Of a stretch of DNA of 64,000 nucleotides, positions 1 through 9,493 are shown piece by piece (the stretch's first letter is position 1; the number at the start of each line of letters is the position of its first letter). The notes beneath the pieces are model-generated. The model ran no database searches, was not told the DNA's origin, and saw nothing but the letters and a program-made list of their open reading frames with translations. Position numbers and translations under genes: made by a program. Source of the stretch: Acidithiobacillus thiooxidans ATCC 19377 (GTDB lineage Bacteria > Pseudomonadota > Gammaproteobacteria > Acidithiobacillales > Acidithiobacillaceae). The stretch spans positions 1,238,501 through 1,302,500 of the forward strand of contig NZ_CP045571.1 in assembly GCF_009662475.1 (NCBI RefSeq), read 5' to 3'.

Positions 1-257
1 AAACGACTTAATGTGGCGCGGTAGGCGCGGACGATAAATACCGCCTCGATACTGTCGCCCTGCGCTTGCAGAAGGGCTTTTGCGGCAATATCCCGGTCGT
101 ACAGCGAGGCTTCGGCCATGATGCGATCAATGCTCAGATGCAGGTGCCGGGCGATTTGTGCCTGCAGGTCGTCAGGATTTGCTGCATTTCTTTCGGCAAC
201 CATCTGATGGGCGGCGTGAATGGCCTGGGCACCTCCTTTGGCGGCTACATAGGACAT
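1..257 (-). CDS. phnI: PhnI, C-P lyase complex subunit (3' part outside window)
   Basis: Only the N-terminal 85 codons are present. The reading begins MSYVAAKGGAQAIHAAHQM and continues to a LSIDRIMAEASLYDRDIAA-like stretch, matching the known start of PhnI (E. coli PhnI begins with a similar VAVKGGEKAI segment). With PhnG, PhnH and PhnL, PhnI transfers the phosphonate to ATP in the carbon-phosphorus lyase pathway, in the cytoplasm. The ATG lies three bases after the phnH stop codon, so phnG, phnH and phnI are almost certainly one transcript. The rest of the gene, and probably phnJ onward, lies to the left of the window. The start is well supported by the family alignment; the family call is firm. 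Confidence 0.93.
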   Translation of the reverse strand, partial: MSYVAAKGGAQAIHAAHQMVAERNAANPDDLQAQIARHLHLSIDRIMAEASLYDRDIAAKALLQAQGDSIEAVFIVRAYRATLSR

Positions 258-260
258 GAC

Positions 261-833
261 TTAATTCTCCCTGTCTGCATGAATGCTGATGGAGCGGGGC
301 AGGCAAAGACATTCATTCCTGCAGCATAAAATCAGATCTATCCCGCGAGGATAAAGGCCCTGCTGCTTATGCCAGAAGTTCACGAATCCGGGTGCGAGCC
401 GGGGGGCGGCTGTCCGGCTGCTGGCAATGCCGGGACCAGTCAACTGCAGAGGCGCTCCATCGCTCAGGCTGTCCAGCTCCAGAATCAGGGTGGCGCCTTT
501 TTCCGGTTCTTCTTCACTGCCAATATTCAGCAAGTTTTGATCCCAATCCCAGTGCTTACCCGTGCCAAGGGCAAATACAGCTTGTTCTGGTGAACTGATG
601 GGGACCCGACAGTGCCTGAGTAGCCAGGGCGCTACAGATTCCGGCATCTGGAAAACGCTGATCGGACTGGCACCATCCAGCAGGCTCAGGCAAATAGCCG
701 CACAGGCAGGAGATAAGGGGGCTGAAGACAGTCTGTCAGACCATTCTGCTGTGTCGAACGCAAAAGTTTTACCGGGTGCGGACATGGCATTTAACAGGGT
801 TCTGAAAACCTGCTGATTTTGCCCGCTGTTCAT
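261..833 (-). CDS. phnH: PhnH, C-P lyase complex subunit
   Basis: A 190-residue protein with the typical PhnH opening (QVFRTLLNAMSAPGKTF). PhnH is a core structural subunit of the PhnGHIJ complex needed for cleavage of alkylphosphonates. Its start codon overlaps the phnG stop (ATGA), the usual sign of translational coupling, and phnI follows after three bases. Length agrees with the family. Nothing looks damaged. The operon is likely expressed on phosphate limitation, but no Pho box is visible directly upstream of this group. Confidence 0.95.
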   Translation of the reverse strand: MNSGQNQQVFRTLLNAMSAPGKTFAFDTAEWSDRLSSAPLSPACAAICLSLLDGASPISVFQMPESVAPWLLRHCRVPISSPEQAVFALGTGKHWDWDQNLLNIGSEEEPEKGATLILELDSLSDGAPLQLTGPGIASSRTAAPRLAPGFVNFWHKQQGLYPRGIDLILCCRNECLCLPRSISIHADREN

Positions 834-1306
834 GCGCGCATGTTTTCCATGCTGAAAAACTGAACCTGGGTACGCTGCATTTTATCCACGACTGCCTGTT
901 CATTGCGTAGGCGTTTTTGTTGCAAGGGCTGGATTGCCCGATGCCACAGATCTTGAAAACGGGCGGAATCTTGCAGCAAGGCATCCCAACGGGCGGCCCA
1001 CAATGCTCTTTCAGTTTCCTGCCCCAATATCCAGGAATATCCGGTATGGCCTTGGGTATCCTCCACCATACAGCGGGTGATGCTGCATTCTCCCACCGGA
1101 AAAGGTGACCCGTTTCCGGCAATGCGTCCGTAAATCATGATGCTGCCAAGTTCCGGGCCTGCCAATATCTGATAATTTGGCCAGCTTTTAACCATGGCTG
1201 AAATCATCTGGATATCCTCCAGGCTGGCTACCGCCAGTTCCCGCATCCAGTCTGGGCGTTGTGCTACTGAATGCGTGAGGGGTGTGGGGCTGTTGGGCAT
1301 ATCCAT
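830..1306 (-). CDS. phnG: PhnG, C-P lyase complex subunit
   Basis: A 158-residue PhnG homologue. The recognisable part is the central region with GECSITRCMVED and the segment GYSWILGQ, characteristic of PhnG. It forms the PhnGHI core with PhnH and PhnI. The chosen ATG is the most upstream plausible start; a second in-frame ATG lies two codons on (MDM), and no strong ribosome binding site separates them. The gene follows the MFS transporter after about 55 bases and overlaps phnH by four bases, so the four genes look like an operon. No phnF-type regulator is seen. Confidence 0.93.
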   Translation of the reverse strand: MDMPNSPTPLTHSVAQRPDWMRELAVASLEDIQMISAMVKSWPNYQILAGPELGSIMIYGRIAGNGSPFPVGECSITRCMVEDTQGHTGYSWILGQETERALWAARWDALLQDSARFQDLWHRAIQPLQQKRLRNEQAVVDKMQRTQVQFFSMENMRA

Positions 1307-1361
1307 CTTGATCTTGTATAGATGACTGGATCATAACAGGCATAAGCTTGGCCGGCAATGA

Positions 1362-2750
1362 CTATGCTGCAGGTTGCAGAGCAGCTTCAGGGTCTGTTTC
1401 GCTGATTTCCTCCAGGCTACGATTTCCGGGTTCCAGGTTACGACCTAGGATCATGGTTACGATCAACCCGATGAGCGCTGTAAAAGCCAGTATCAACATA
1501 AGCCAGCCATCACCGACTGCGGCATGTACCGACGGCAGAAGGAAAACAGAAGTAGCTGCAGCAACGCGTGAGCATGCGGTAGCCAGACCATGTGCCGAAG
1601 CACGCAAATCGGTGGGAAACAATTCCACCGGTAAAAACCAGGTGGTGGATCCAGGCCCAAAATTATTGAAGAAGGTATAACCAAACAAGGTGATGGCCAG
1701 TAACCAGAGGGGCGGTTGTGCGACCAGCGCCACCAGCCCAAGCGTGCCTAAAAACAGCACATCCAGAGCAAAGCCAATATTCTGGGGCAAAAGACGACCA
1801 ATTTTGCGGGTGGTCAAGGCCAGAAGTGCAATTCCACCCAGCGCAACCAGATCAAAAATGACGTTCCACAGGAGGGCTGCGGTATGCGAATGCACGCCAA
1901 AACTGCCCAGCAGGGTAGGCAGATAAATAATCAGACCATATCCACTGATATCCATCATCATCCAGGGAATCAATATCAATAAGGTCCGGCGCATCCAGGC
2001 GGGTTGAAACAGGGTTGCCCAGGCGCGAATGGGTTGCTCATCCTGTTTCTGGGCAGCAATTGCCGCATGCAGTGCCTGACTGTCGGCTTCCGGAGAAATT
2101 TGGCGCAGAACCCGTAAGGCGTCCTGTGGACGGTTGTGGGCCATATACCAGCGCGGGGTTTCCGGGAGATTGCGGCGTAACCAGAGGACAGCAAGGGCAG
2201 GTAAGGCACCACTGATGAACATCCAGCGCCAGGCTTCAGGGCCGGTTTGCAAAAGCAGCAATCCGATAACAGCGGAAACAGCCGCCCCAATCATCCATAG
2301 GGTAAAAGCCCAGGAAAGGCCACTGCCCCGTTGCATTTTAGGCATGAATTCGGCGATGTAGCTGGAGCTCAAAGGGTAATCCATACCGACGCCAATACCC
2401 AATATGAAGCGCAATATGATAAGGGAGCTGACATCCCAGGCGAAGCCGGAAAGAATGGCGGCAATAAAAAATGTCGCTACATCGATCAAATAAAGGATTT
2501 TGCGACCATAGCGGTCGGCAATACGGCCGCCAATCAGCCCGCCCAGAGCCGCCCCCGCGAGAGTGGCGGCGCCCAACAGACCGGTCTGAACGGCCCCCAG
2601 ATGCCATTGCGGTTTGAGGAGCAACAAGGCCACGGCAATGATGGAAAGATCATAACCATCCAGAAAAATTCCGAGCCCCGCCGCTATGACAATGCGCCGA
2701 TGCTGGGAATTGATTTTGAGGTTATCGAAGTGGGTGTGGATGAGTTGCAT
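1362..2750 (-). CDS. MFS transporter, phosphate/sugar-symporter-like, upstream of phnGHI
   Basis: A 462-residue protein with about 12 hydrophobic segments and MFS signatures: GRIADRYGRK after the second segment and a GMDYPLSSSYIAEF stretch, which resembles the GGDYPLS motif of the phosphate:H+ symporter (PHS) branch. It is the first gene before phnG on the same strand, so it may import an organophosphorus compound or phosphate, but this is inferred from position only; relatives move aromatic acids or sugars. The ATG is preceded by GGAG. An ISL3 element ends only 63 bases upstream, so the native promoter may have been displaced. Substrate is unknown. Confidence 0.8.
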   Translation of the reverse strand: MQLIHTHFDNLKINSQHRRIVIAAGLGIFLDGYDLSIIAVALLLLKPQWHLGAVQTGLLGAATLAGAALGGLIGGRIADRYGRKILYLIDVATFFIAAILSGFAWDVSSLIILRFILGIGVGMDYPLSSSYIAEFMPKMQRGSGLSWAFTLWMIGAAVSAVIGLLLLQTGPEAWRWMFISGALPALAVLWLRRNLPETPRWYMAHNRPQDALRVLRQISPEADSQALHAAIAAQKQDEQPIRAWATLFQPAWMRRTLLILIPWMMMDISGYGLIIYLPTLLGSFGVHSHTAALLWNVIFDLVALGGIALLALTTRKIGRLLPQNIGFALDVLFLGTLGLVALVAQPPLWLLAITLFGYTFFNNFGPGSTTWFLPVELFPTDLRASAHGLATACSRVAAATSVFLLPSVHAAVGDGWLMLILAFTALIGLIVTMILGRNLEPGNRSLEEISETDPEAALQPAA

Positions 2751-2813
2751 GGAGAAACTCCGTTTCCATAGGATGTGGACAAATCCATCGGCCCTGCTTT
2801 ATTAATGCAGGAT

Positions 2814-4115
2814 GGCTCTTCGTCAGATCGAGTGGGTAGGGTTTACAATGCAGCGGAGCAGTTGTGTCCCGAATAGGAGTTAGCTGATGGTCCCAGAAGA
2901 GCTGTTTTCTCTCGCGTTAGGGTTGGTACCGCCGTGGTTGGTGGACGATGTGACCTTCCAAGTGGAGGAGAAGCGCCTGGATCTGCACATCAACTTTCCC
3001 AAGGGCAGTCGCTTTGCTTGCCCCGTCTGTGGTGAGGAGTGTCCGGTACATGACACCCGTGAACATACTTGGCGGCACATGGATTTCTTTCAGCATGAAG
3101 CCTATCTCCACGCCCGCGTACCCCGTGTGATGTGCCCGGAACATGGGGTGCATCAGATCCCTGTTCCCTGGGCGCGGGAAGGCTCGCGTTTCACCCTGCT
3201 CTTTGAAGCGCTGATCATGACCCTGGTGCGGGAGATGCCGGTATTGACAGTAGCCCGCCTGATCGGCGAGACCGACACGCTCCTGTGGCGGGTGATTGAC
3301 CACTATGTGCCCGAAGCCCGTACCAGAGTGGATATGGCCCATGTCCATGCCGTCGGCGTCGATGAAACCAGCAGTCGGCGCGGCCATGACTACATCACGC
3401 TCTTCGTAGATCTGGAAGCTAGGCGACTGCTGTTTGCCACCCCCGGTAAGGACGTCTCCACTTTTGCGCGATTTGCCACAGACCTTGAAGCCCATGGGGG
3501 CAGCGCAGAAGCTGTCACGGACGTCAGCATGGACTTGTCTCCCGCCTTCCAGAAAGGGGCTAAAGAGCATCTTCCCAACGCCCAGGTGACCTTTGATCGT
3601 TTCCACCTCATGAAGCTCGTCAACGAGGCCGTGGACGCGGTACGCAGGAGCGAAGCATTTACCCAGCCAGACCTCAAAAAGACCCGCTGGCTCTGGCTCA
3701 AGAATGAACGGAAACTCAAGGTGAAGCAGAAAGAAAAGCTGCAGGCATTACTCAAAGACCAGAACCTCAAGACGGCGCAGGCCTACCAATTCCGCCTGAC
3801 CTTTCAGGACATCTTCACGATCAAGAATCGCCATCAGGGTGCTACCCTCTTGAAAGCCTGGTTGGAAAACGCCAAGACCAGCGATCTGCCGCCTATCGTC
3901 AAGGTTGCCTACACCATCATGAATCATTGGGATGGTGTGCTCCACTGGTTTGAGAGCCAGATCACCAATGGAATTCTGGAAGGTTTTAACAGCCTCATTC
4001 AATCCGCCAAGGCGAAAGCTCGGGGTTACCGTACCCACAAGAACTTTATCAATATGGCCTACCTGATCTTGGGTAAGCTGGATCTCAGGCTACCCACTTG
4101 AAATGACGAGGAACC
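2814..4115 (+). mobile_element. ISL3-family insertion sequence, copy 1 (1302 bp)
   Basis: Ends were set by comparison with the second copy at 44451-45752, which has the same length. The left end starts GGCTCTTCGTCAG and the right end, read on the other strand, starts GGTTCCTCGTCAT; 21 of the first 26 bases pair. The element is flanked by an exact 8-bp direct repeat TGCAGGAT at 2806-2813 and 4116-4123, the duplication size known for ISL3. It carries one transposase gene. It sits between a TonB receptor gene and the MFS-phn genes and interrupts a palindromic sequence. Confidence 0.96.
2887..4101 (+). CDS. ISL3 family transposase (copy 1)
   Basis: A 404-residue transposase. The N-terminus has a zinc-finger-like CPVCGEECPVH segment near residue 43, then a helix-turn-helix region, then the DDE catalytic region: GVDETS near residue 155, DVSMDLSPAF near residue 224, and ILEGFNSLIQ near residue 370 with the Glu. 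These fit the ISL3 (transposase_12) family. The ATG follows TAGGAGTTAGCTG, giving a fair ribosome binding site. The protein is identical by eye to the copy at 44524, which implies recent movement. It appears intact and potentially active. Confidence 0.97.
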   Translation: MVPEELFSLALGLVPPWLVDDVTFQVEEKRLDLHINFPKGSRFACPVCGEECPVHDTREHTWRHMDFFQHEAYLHARVPRVMCPEHGVHQIPVPWAREGSRFTLLFEALIMTLVREMPVLTVARLIGETDTLLWRVIDHYVPEARTRVDMAHVHAVGVDETSSRRGHDYITLFVDLEARRLLFATPGKDVSTFARFATDLEAHGGSAEAVTDVSMDLSPAFQKGAKEHLPNAQVTFDRFHLMKLVNEAVDAVRRSEAFTQPDLKKTRWLWLKNERKLKVKQKEKLQALLKDQNLKTAQAYQFRLTFQDIFTIKNRHQGATLLKAWLENAKTSDLPPIVKVAYTIMNHWDGVLHWFESQITNGILEGFNSLIQSAKAKARGYRTHKNFINMAYLILGKLDLRLPT

Positions 4116-4169
4116 TGCAGGATGCAAGGTCGATGGCATGTCTACAGCAATTATTTAATAATGTTTAAT

Positions 4170-6509
4170 CTAAAAAGATGCCGTAATGGAAGCGTAAACT
4201 GCACGTGGGGTTCCCGGGCTGGCAAGGATACTACCCGCGCTGCCTGCACCATAATTACCGCCGGCAGAAACATATCCCTGTACGTTGTATTTGCGATTGA
4301 GTAGATTATCCAACATTAACGAAATCCGCATGAGTTTTAGTCCAGGAATGTCATGATCAAACATGGTTGTTCTCGCGGATAAAGATAAATTCACAAGATT
4401 GACAGCTGAAAATGGTAACTGCAGTGTGGTTGGAGAGGCAGTAATATCACTGGAGAGATATGTGGCAGACTGATAATTGTCCAACGCTCTGATGCTCCAT
4501 AAGGTTTGATCAGCATACATGCGATAACCTAGTCCAAAGTTGATGTTATATGTAGGAAGACCCGTTACCATAGCACCATTTACTGCCTGTCCGGCGGCAT
4601 CAACTGTATTTTCTGTGCCATGGAGAATGCTTCCCAATAATCGCGCGTTGAAGCCTAGATTATGACCATAAGCTAATAAAAAGTTTAGTCCGTTGATTGT
4701 TTCATTCGCAGGTTCAACAATGATATTTTGTGATTCTGCTTGAGTGATTTGAACTGCCAGATTACTGAGTTTCTGGTGAACAAATGAAACTTGACCTTCC
4801 AATGGACCTTGCGCATATTTCAATCCTGCCATATAAAAATTAATTTTTGCTGGTTGAGTAGGTGCAATAACTGGATGTGAAGCGCCTTCACCGTAGGCAC
4901 TATCGATTTGAGTCTGATAGTTTTGTGACCATGTAGCAAAAGCGTGTAATGCAGGAGTAATTGTGGCATTAACGGCCACGCTAGGTGCGATTTTAGTGAA
5001 ATTGGCAGTATCGCCAGCCACAGTGGGAAAGTCACCGATTGTGTCATTAGGAAATAAATCGGCGGAAGAGACTGATGTGACATTATTAATAGAAATATGA
5101 TAATTTATAAGATTCAATCCTGGTGTTATGGTCAGAAAAGAAACCGGTGTTATTTTGTCTTGCAAAAATGCGCTTGCCGCACTCCAATGATCGTGATCAT
5201 CTCGATAATAGACAGGACTATTACTCCCTAGTTTATGTCCGGGAATAAATGAAGCATAGCCTGCAAACGAAGAGTCATAGGTGGTTTGCTGATAATACCC
5301 GCCTACATCAATTTTGTTCCATGGAAGATTTATAGTGAAGTCACCCCGATAACCAAAATTTCCAGATGAGGTAGGATAATATTCAGTATCTAGTTTTGGA
5401 GCCATCACATAGCTGTCAACACGGACCTTAAGCCTGTTTCCGGCGCGATACCATACTGCGTTATGAAATTTGACATTACTTGACAGGTCGGTAGTCAGTT
5501 TCAGATAGCCGAGATAGGTGAGATATTTCTCATGTTTACGCCAGAGATTGCTCGATGGTGTATAGTAAAAACCCGAAGTAACCTGACTTAAGGCCGGACC
5601 TTCCACACCATTACCATTCACAGATCCGCCTGCAAATGGATAAACTGGAATCAAATGAGGGCGATTTTCTTCTGTATGATTAAAATAAAAACCCGCTGAA
5701 AACTTCCCGCTCTGGTATTTCTTTTGCGTCTTGACAAAGATGGCGGAGCTTTCGGATGGCCCTGTAAGTGAAGGACTGATCCGTGCCTGTCCGGTTCTGG
5801 TGTAGCCCCCAGCTATATAAGTTTTCCAGCCATCTATCGCACCAGTAGAAATGCCTGTACTAGCATTATAGGCATTGAAACTTCCAGCACCTATATCAAC
5901 AAAGGCAGAAGGATTTTCGCCGGAAGATTTGGTGCGAAAGTCAATGGTGCCACCCATGGAGTCAAACCAGTGTTGCTTGGCTGTACCTGGACCGTAGACT
6001 ACATTAATACCAGAAAACATGGAAGAAATGGGAAGCTCTGCGGTTGAGAATCCGTGGTAGGATGCCAAAGGGTTATTTAACGGTATACCATCCATCAAAA
6101 TCTGGTTGCCATTCATCTCGGCCTGCCCGGTTTCGTCGAAGCCTATCTGAATGCCATTCAGACGGATTTGGTAGCGATTCGCACCGCTCGCAGTACCTGT
6201 ACGACGAGCCTGGAATCCAGGAGTAGTCGCAGCAATTGCCTCTACCATGCTACAACCAGAAGGCGTATTGTCTTCAATATCTCTTTGGGTAATATGCACT
6301 GTCTGTACAGGGGATTTTAAGTCTACTTTTTTATTGTCTTTTTTATTTTTTTCTGCGGTACTTGATTGGCCATTAACTTCACCAATGTTTATCGCTGGTT
6401 TATTCTCCGATTGATCTGCATACGCCATTGATATGTTGTAGGTACAGATCATACCGGTGGCCATTATGGCTATATATAAAGATTTCTTTGATAGAAGCAA
6501 ATGACTCAT
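4170..6509 (-). CDS. TonB-dependent outer membrane receptor
   Basis: A 779-residue protein with a Sec signal peptide (hydrophobic stretch YIAIMATGMICTYNISMAYA), a plug domain from about residue 65 to 190 (MVEAIAATTPGFQ, ILMDGIPLNNP, VVYGPGT, GGTIDFRT) and a long beta-barrel ending in Phe (YASITASF), as expected for outer-membrane proteins. It uses the ExbB-ExbD-TonB energy system to import a substrate across the outer membrane. Its neighbour on the same strand is a secreted phospholipase C, and the genes lie downstream of a Pho-box promoter, so an organophosphorus or phosphate-linked substrate is a reasonable inference; iron complexes remain possible. The start ATG has GAGGAATTT upstream. It is related to the receptor at 9494-11816 (both share INIGEV/INVGEV after the signal peptide). 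Confidence 0.9.
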   Translation of the reverse strand: MSHLLLSKKSLYIAIMATGMICTYNISMAYADQSENKPAINIGEVNGQSSTAEKNKKDNKKVDLKSPVQTVHITQRDIEDNTPSGCSMVEAIAATTPGFQARRTGTASGANRYQIRLNGIQIGFDETGQAEMNGNQILMDGIPLNNPLASYHGFSTAELPISSMFSGINVVYGPGTAKQHWFDSMGGTIDFRTKSSGENPSAFVDIGAGSFNAYNASTGISTGAIDGWKTYIAGGYTRTGQARISPSLTGPSESSAIFVKTQKKYQSGKFSAGFYFNHTEENRPHLIPVYPFAGGSVNGNGVEGPALSQVTSGFYYTPSSNLWRKHEKYLTYLGYLKLTTDLSSNVKFHNAVWYRAGNRLKVRVDSYVMAPKLDTEYYPTSSGNFGYRGDFTINLPWNKIDVGGYYQQTTYDSSFAGYASFIPGHKLGSNSPVYYRDDHDHWSAASAFLQDKITPVSFLTITPGLNLINYHISINNVTSVSSADLFPNDTIGDFPTVAGDTANFTKIAPSVAVNATITPALHAFATWSQNYQTQIDSAYGEGASHPVIAPTQPAKINFYMAGLKYAQGPLEGQVSFVHQKLSNLAVQITQAESQNIIVEPANETINGLNFLLAYGHNLGFNARLLGSILHGTENTVDAAGQAVNGAMVTGLPTYNINFGLGYRMYADQTLWSIRALDNYQSATYLSSDITASPTTLQLPFSAVNLVNLSLSARTTMFDHDIPGLKLMRISLMLDNLLNRKYNVQGYVSAGGNYGAGSAGSILASPGTPRAVYASITASF

Positions 6510-6601
6510 AAATTCCTCGTTAGGTGTTGGTTGGATTGCAAAAAAAGTTTTATCTGTTTAATGCCTAATCTAGGATATGGCCTTTGTAGCTGATAATCGA
6601 T

Positions 6602-8671
6602 CTACACAGATAAGACAGGCTTGGTATTAGCCGGATCGGTTAAAGATGGACGCCCATTTTCGACATGCCCAGCTATTCGCCATTGGTGGGTGTCATCGCT
6701 GATCGCGAGGTCATACCAGTGATGACTAGATTGTAGAGCAAAATCAATTTCTTTTGTTTCATTTGCATCAAGGCGTAATTGTTTGTCATGGCTTCCATAG
6801 GAAATATCCTTAATTGACAATGATCGTGATTCTGTAGCTAGATTTCTGATTCTCAACCTCAGATCCCCAGAGGGCAAATATATTTCAAAGACTTCTAATA
6901 AAGATTTACCCTTCCCATGCAATTTACGAATAAACCCGTTTGGACCATATACGGTCATTATTGCTTCACCCTCTGGATAAGGAATATGATCGTCTAGATG
7001 GTGACCTGCGCCAATTGTATAACGTTGTGGCAACTTCGTGCTGCCATCCCAATAGGCATAGCAACAAACCCCAACAGTTGAGGGATTTTTGCAGTGTATA
7101 TGATATCCACTGTCATCTGCAGTCAGGTTTAACGTTTGCTGGTAAGGAATCGGGAGGCTCGTTCGCTGACCGGATTCTTGCGGAATAATAGTTTGCTGTG
7201 AACCTGGTTCTGGAACTTTAGGCATGGGTAGCCGTTCTACTGCTTGTTTAACTAGAGAGAAATTATTGGCTGTACTGGGTAATAAATATTTGCGCAAATC
7301 CTGTCGGCTAAAATCAAAAGCCGAAGTAAGATCACCACAGATGGAGCGCCGCCATGGAGTGATGTTGGGTTCACTAACACCGAATCTTTTTTCCACAAAA
7401 CGAATAACAGACGTGTGATCGAATACCTGGGAACAGACAGCACCACCCTGAGACCATGGAGAAATCACAATCATCGGCGTTCTTGCGCCTAGACCATAGG
7501 GAAGATCATCAGGAACATAAAGCGGGGCTTGTTGTGGATTAATTACGTTATGAATCTCGCCTTCAGTACTCACCGTACTTTTACCTGGACGGACTGGGGT
7601 GGGGGGTTGTGGGGGCATAACATGATCAAAAAGTCCATCATTTTCATCGTAATTCAAAAACAGTGCGGTTTTAGACCAAACTTTGGGATTTGACGTCAAT
7701 GCTGCCAACACGCGTGCAATATATACAGCTCCATAAGCTGGTGCGTAAGAGGGATGTTCAGTATAACCTGCTGGAGCGACAATCCAGGTAACTTGAGGAA
7801 GACGATCACGTACAACATCTTCATGAAACTGTTTCAGAGTCCGTACTGAAATACCGCGTTTCCGTAAAGGAGAATCGTTTGGAGCATCTACATATTGGCG
7901 GAACATGGCCAAGGGATTATCCCCATAGTTGCCTTCGAAAGGCTTTTCCAAACTTATTTCGGTGCCTTCCTGATAAACTTGCCAGCTGATACCGGCCTTT
8001 TGTAGTCTTTCTGGGTAAGTGGTCCAGAATACTGGGGGGTAAGCTTTAGGCTCAGTAACATAATCGTTGTTATTGATTAAGGGGCCACCACCTTCGCCTG
8101 TGGGATCAACCATTCCAGTCCACAAATAACATCGGTTTGGGTGCGTCGGACCAGCCACTGATGAGAAATAGTGATCACATACCGTAAAAGAATCAGCAAG
8201 TGCGTAGTGATAAGGTATGTCTTGCCGGAGGTAATAGCCCATAGTTCTATCTGTTTTTGATAGCGGCCAGGCATTATATAGTCCGCCGGAAATAGCAGCA
8301 TGGGTGCTGTACCAACTATGGTCCAAATCGCCAATAACCTGGGCTGAAGTGGTAAGGGTATTTAAATGATAAGGTAGGATCGTTTCATTGGCATCAGCAA
8401 GACGTGGTTGTTCCCATACTGATTTACTACCAGGTAAAGGCAGAGGAAAGCGATCATTATAGCCTCTCACACCTGATATATGACCAAAGTAATGATCAAA
8501 TGAGCGATTTTCCTGCATGAAGATCACAATGTGTTCAACATCTTCGATGCTGCCACTGATCGAGTTTGCCGGTGTAGCCAGAGCACGCTGAATAGACCAC
8601 GGTAAAGTTGCGGTTGCTGCACTGGCGGCAAGCATTGTTTTCATAAATTCTCTGCGACTATAATTATTCAT
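6602..8671 (-). CDS. Tat-exported phospholipase C / phosphoesterase (PF04185 family)
   Basis: A 689-residue protein from the chosen ATG. It opens with a twin-arginine signal (SRREFMKTMLAASAA) and a cleavage region near ALATP. The phosphoesterase domain covers about residues 45-450, with the metal-site motif IFMQENRSFDHYFG near residue 50-63 and LNYDENDGLFDHV near residue 345. The C-terminal 200 residues resemble the paired DUF756 beta-domains of PlcH/PlcN-type phosphocholine-hydrolysing phospholipases. It should release phosphorylated head groups from phospholipids outside the cytoplasm. The ATG at 8671 was chosen because AAGGAG lies about 10 bases upstream and the Tat motif then sits at the N-terminus; an upstream in-frame start adds eight residues. 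It overlaps the end of the Sel1 gene, suggesting coupling. Confidence 0.93.
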   Translation of the reverse strand: MNNYSRREFMKTMLAASAATATLPWSIQRALATPANSISGSIEDVEHIVIFMQENRSFDHYFGHISGVRGYNDRFPLPLPGSKSVWEQPRLADANETILPYHLNTLTTSAQVIGDLDHSWYSTHAAISGGLYNAWPLSKTDRTMGYYLRQDIPYHYALADSFTVCDHYFSSVAGPTHPNRCYLWTGMVDPTGEGGGPLINNNDYVTEPKAYPPVFWTTYPERLQKAGISWQVYQEGTEISLEKPFEGNYGDNPLAMFRQYVDAPNDSPLRKRGISVRTLKQFHEDVVRDRLPQVTWIVAPAGYTEHPSYAPAYGAVYIARVLAALTSNPKVWSKTALFLNYDENDGLFDHVMPPQPPTPVRPGKSTVSTEGEIHNVINPQQAPLYVPDDLPYGLGARTPMIVISPWSQGGAVCSQVFDHTSVIRFVEKRFGVSEPNITPWRRSICGDLTSAFDFSRQDLRKYLLPSTANNFSLVKQAVERLPMPKVPEPGSQQTIIPQESGQRTSLPIPYQQTLNLTADDSGYHIHCKNPSTVGVCCYAYWDGSTKLPQRYTIGAGHHLDDHIPYPEGEAIMTVYGPNGFIRKLHGKGKSLLEVFEIYLPSGDLRLRIRNLATESRSLSIKDISYGSHDKQLRLDANETKEIDFALQSSHHWYDLAISDDTHQWRIAGHVENGRPSLTDPANTKPVLSV

Positions 8672-9467
8672 GAGTAATATGCTCCTTTTTGGCACTTAAA
8701 ATGGCTATTGCAGGTGGATAGCCTTTTGCTGCAGCTTGATTCAACCAATAGCTAGCTTGATGCATATTTTTTTTCATACCCACATCCTGACTATATTTTG
8801 TGTAAAACTCAAAGAAAAGCATGTCGGCATAAGGATCACCACCATCTGCTGCTTCCTTGAGAACATGCATAGTTTCAGCATAGAGTTGTTTTGCTTTTTT
8901 AAAGTTTTTGGGTACGCCCCAGCCATTTCGATAACTTGCTGCTAAATAAAATGTATTGGGAACAATCTCTTTAACATTTTCAGCATAAAGCGCCCAGTAG
9001 GACGCCTTGTGGAGATCTACACCTATACCATATAAACCGTTGAGGTAAATATTAGCCAATTCTCTTGCAGCCCAAGCGTTTCCCTGCAAAGCAGAACGAT
9101 TCAGATATTTGAGCGCTTCTGTACCATCAATGTGCATTTTTTTTAATGCATAATGAGCAAGCATCTGACTTGACCATCCGTTTCCCATGTTGCTAGATTT
9201 TTTTAACCATGGGATGGCCTTTTCAGGTTGCGTTTTGCAGACCCAATATGCTGCATAAGCTTGGATATCTTCGTAATTCCCTTTGGCTGCGCCTTGGGAC
9301 AACACCTGGATTGCGTGAGAGTCCTTATCAAAACATCCCCTGGATGCTTGGACGAGTGGGCCATGATAGTATTGGGTTGCCTGGCTAGATGCTGTCAGAC
9401 TGAAAAATGCTATCAAAGCAATTATTGATTGAGAGACTGAACTCTCAATAAGAAATCTTTTTTTCAT
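8664..9467 (-). CDS. Sel1-repeat secreted protein
   Basis: A 267-residue protein starting MKKRFLIESSVSQ with a signal peptide ending near SSQATQYYHG. The mature part contains several Sel1/TPR-like repeats (for example AAKGNYEDIQAYAAYW, SALQGNAWAARELANIYL, AAAKGYPPAIAILSA). Such repeats usually mediate protein-protein contacts; a direct role in phosphate uptake is not established. It lies between a TonB receptor and the phospholipase gene, and its stop overlaps the phospholipase start by eight bases, so they are probably co-translated and may act together in the periplasm. An in-frame TTG five codons upstream is a less likely start. Confidence 0.85.
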   Translation of the reverse strand: MKKRFLIESSVSQSIIALIAFFSLTASSQATQYYHGPLVQASRGCFDKDSHAIQVLSQGAAKGNYEDIQAYAAYWVCKTQPEKAIPWLKKSSNMGNGWSSQMLAHYALKKMHIDGTEALKYLNRSALQGNAWAARELANIYLNGLYGIGVDLHKASYWALYAENVKEIVPNTFYLAASYRNGWGVPKNFKKAKQLYAETMHVLKEAADGGDPYADMLFFEFYTKYSQDVGMKKNMHQASYWLNQAAAKGYPPAIAILSAKKEHITHE

Positions 9468-9493
9468 TTCGTTAATTCCCAAATGACTAAGAA

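Noticed and set aside
2917..3606. Long open frame opposite the ISL3 transposase (also at 44554-45243)
   Set aside because: It lies wholly within the transposase gene on the other strand, has no ribosome site and no family resemblance; a shadow frame.
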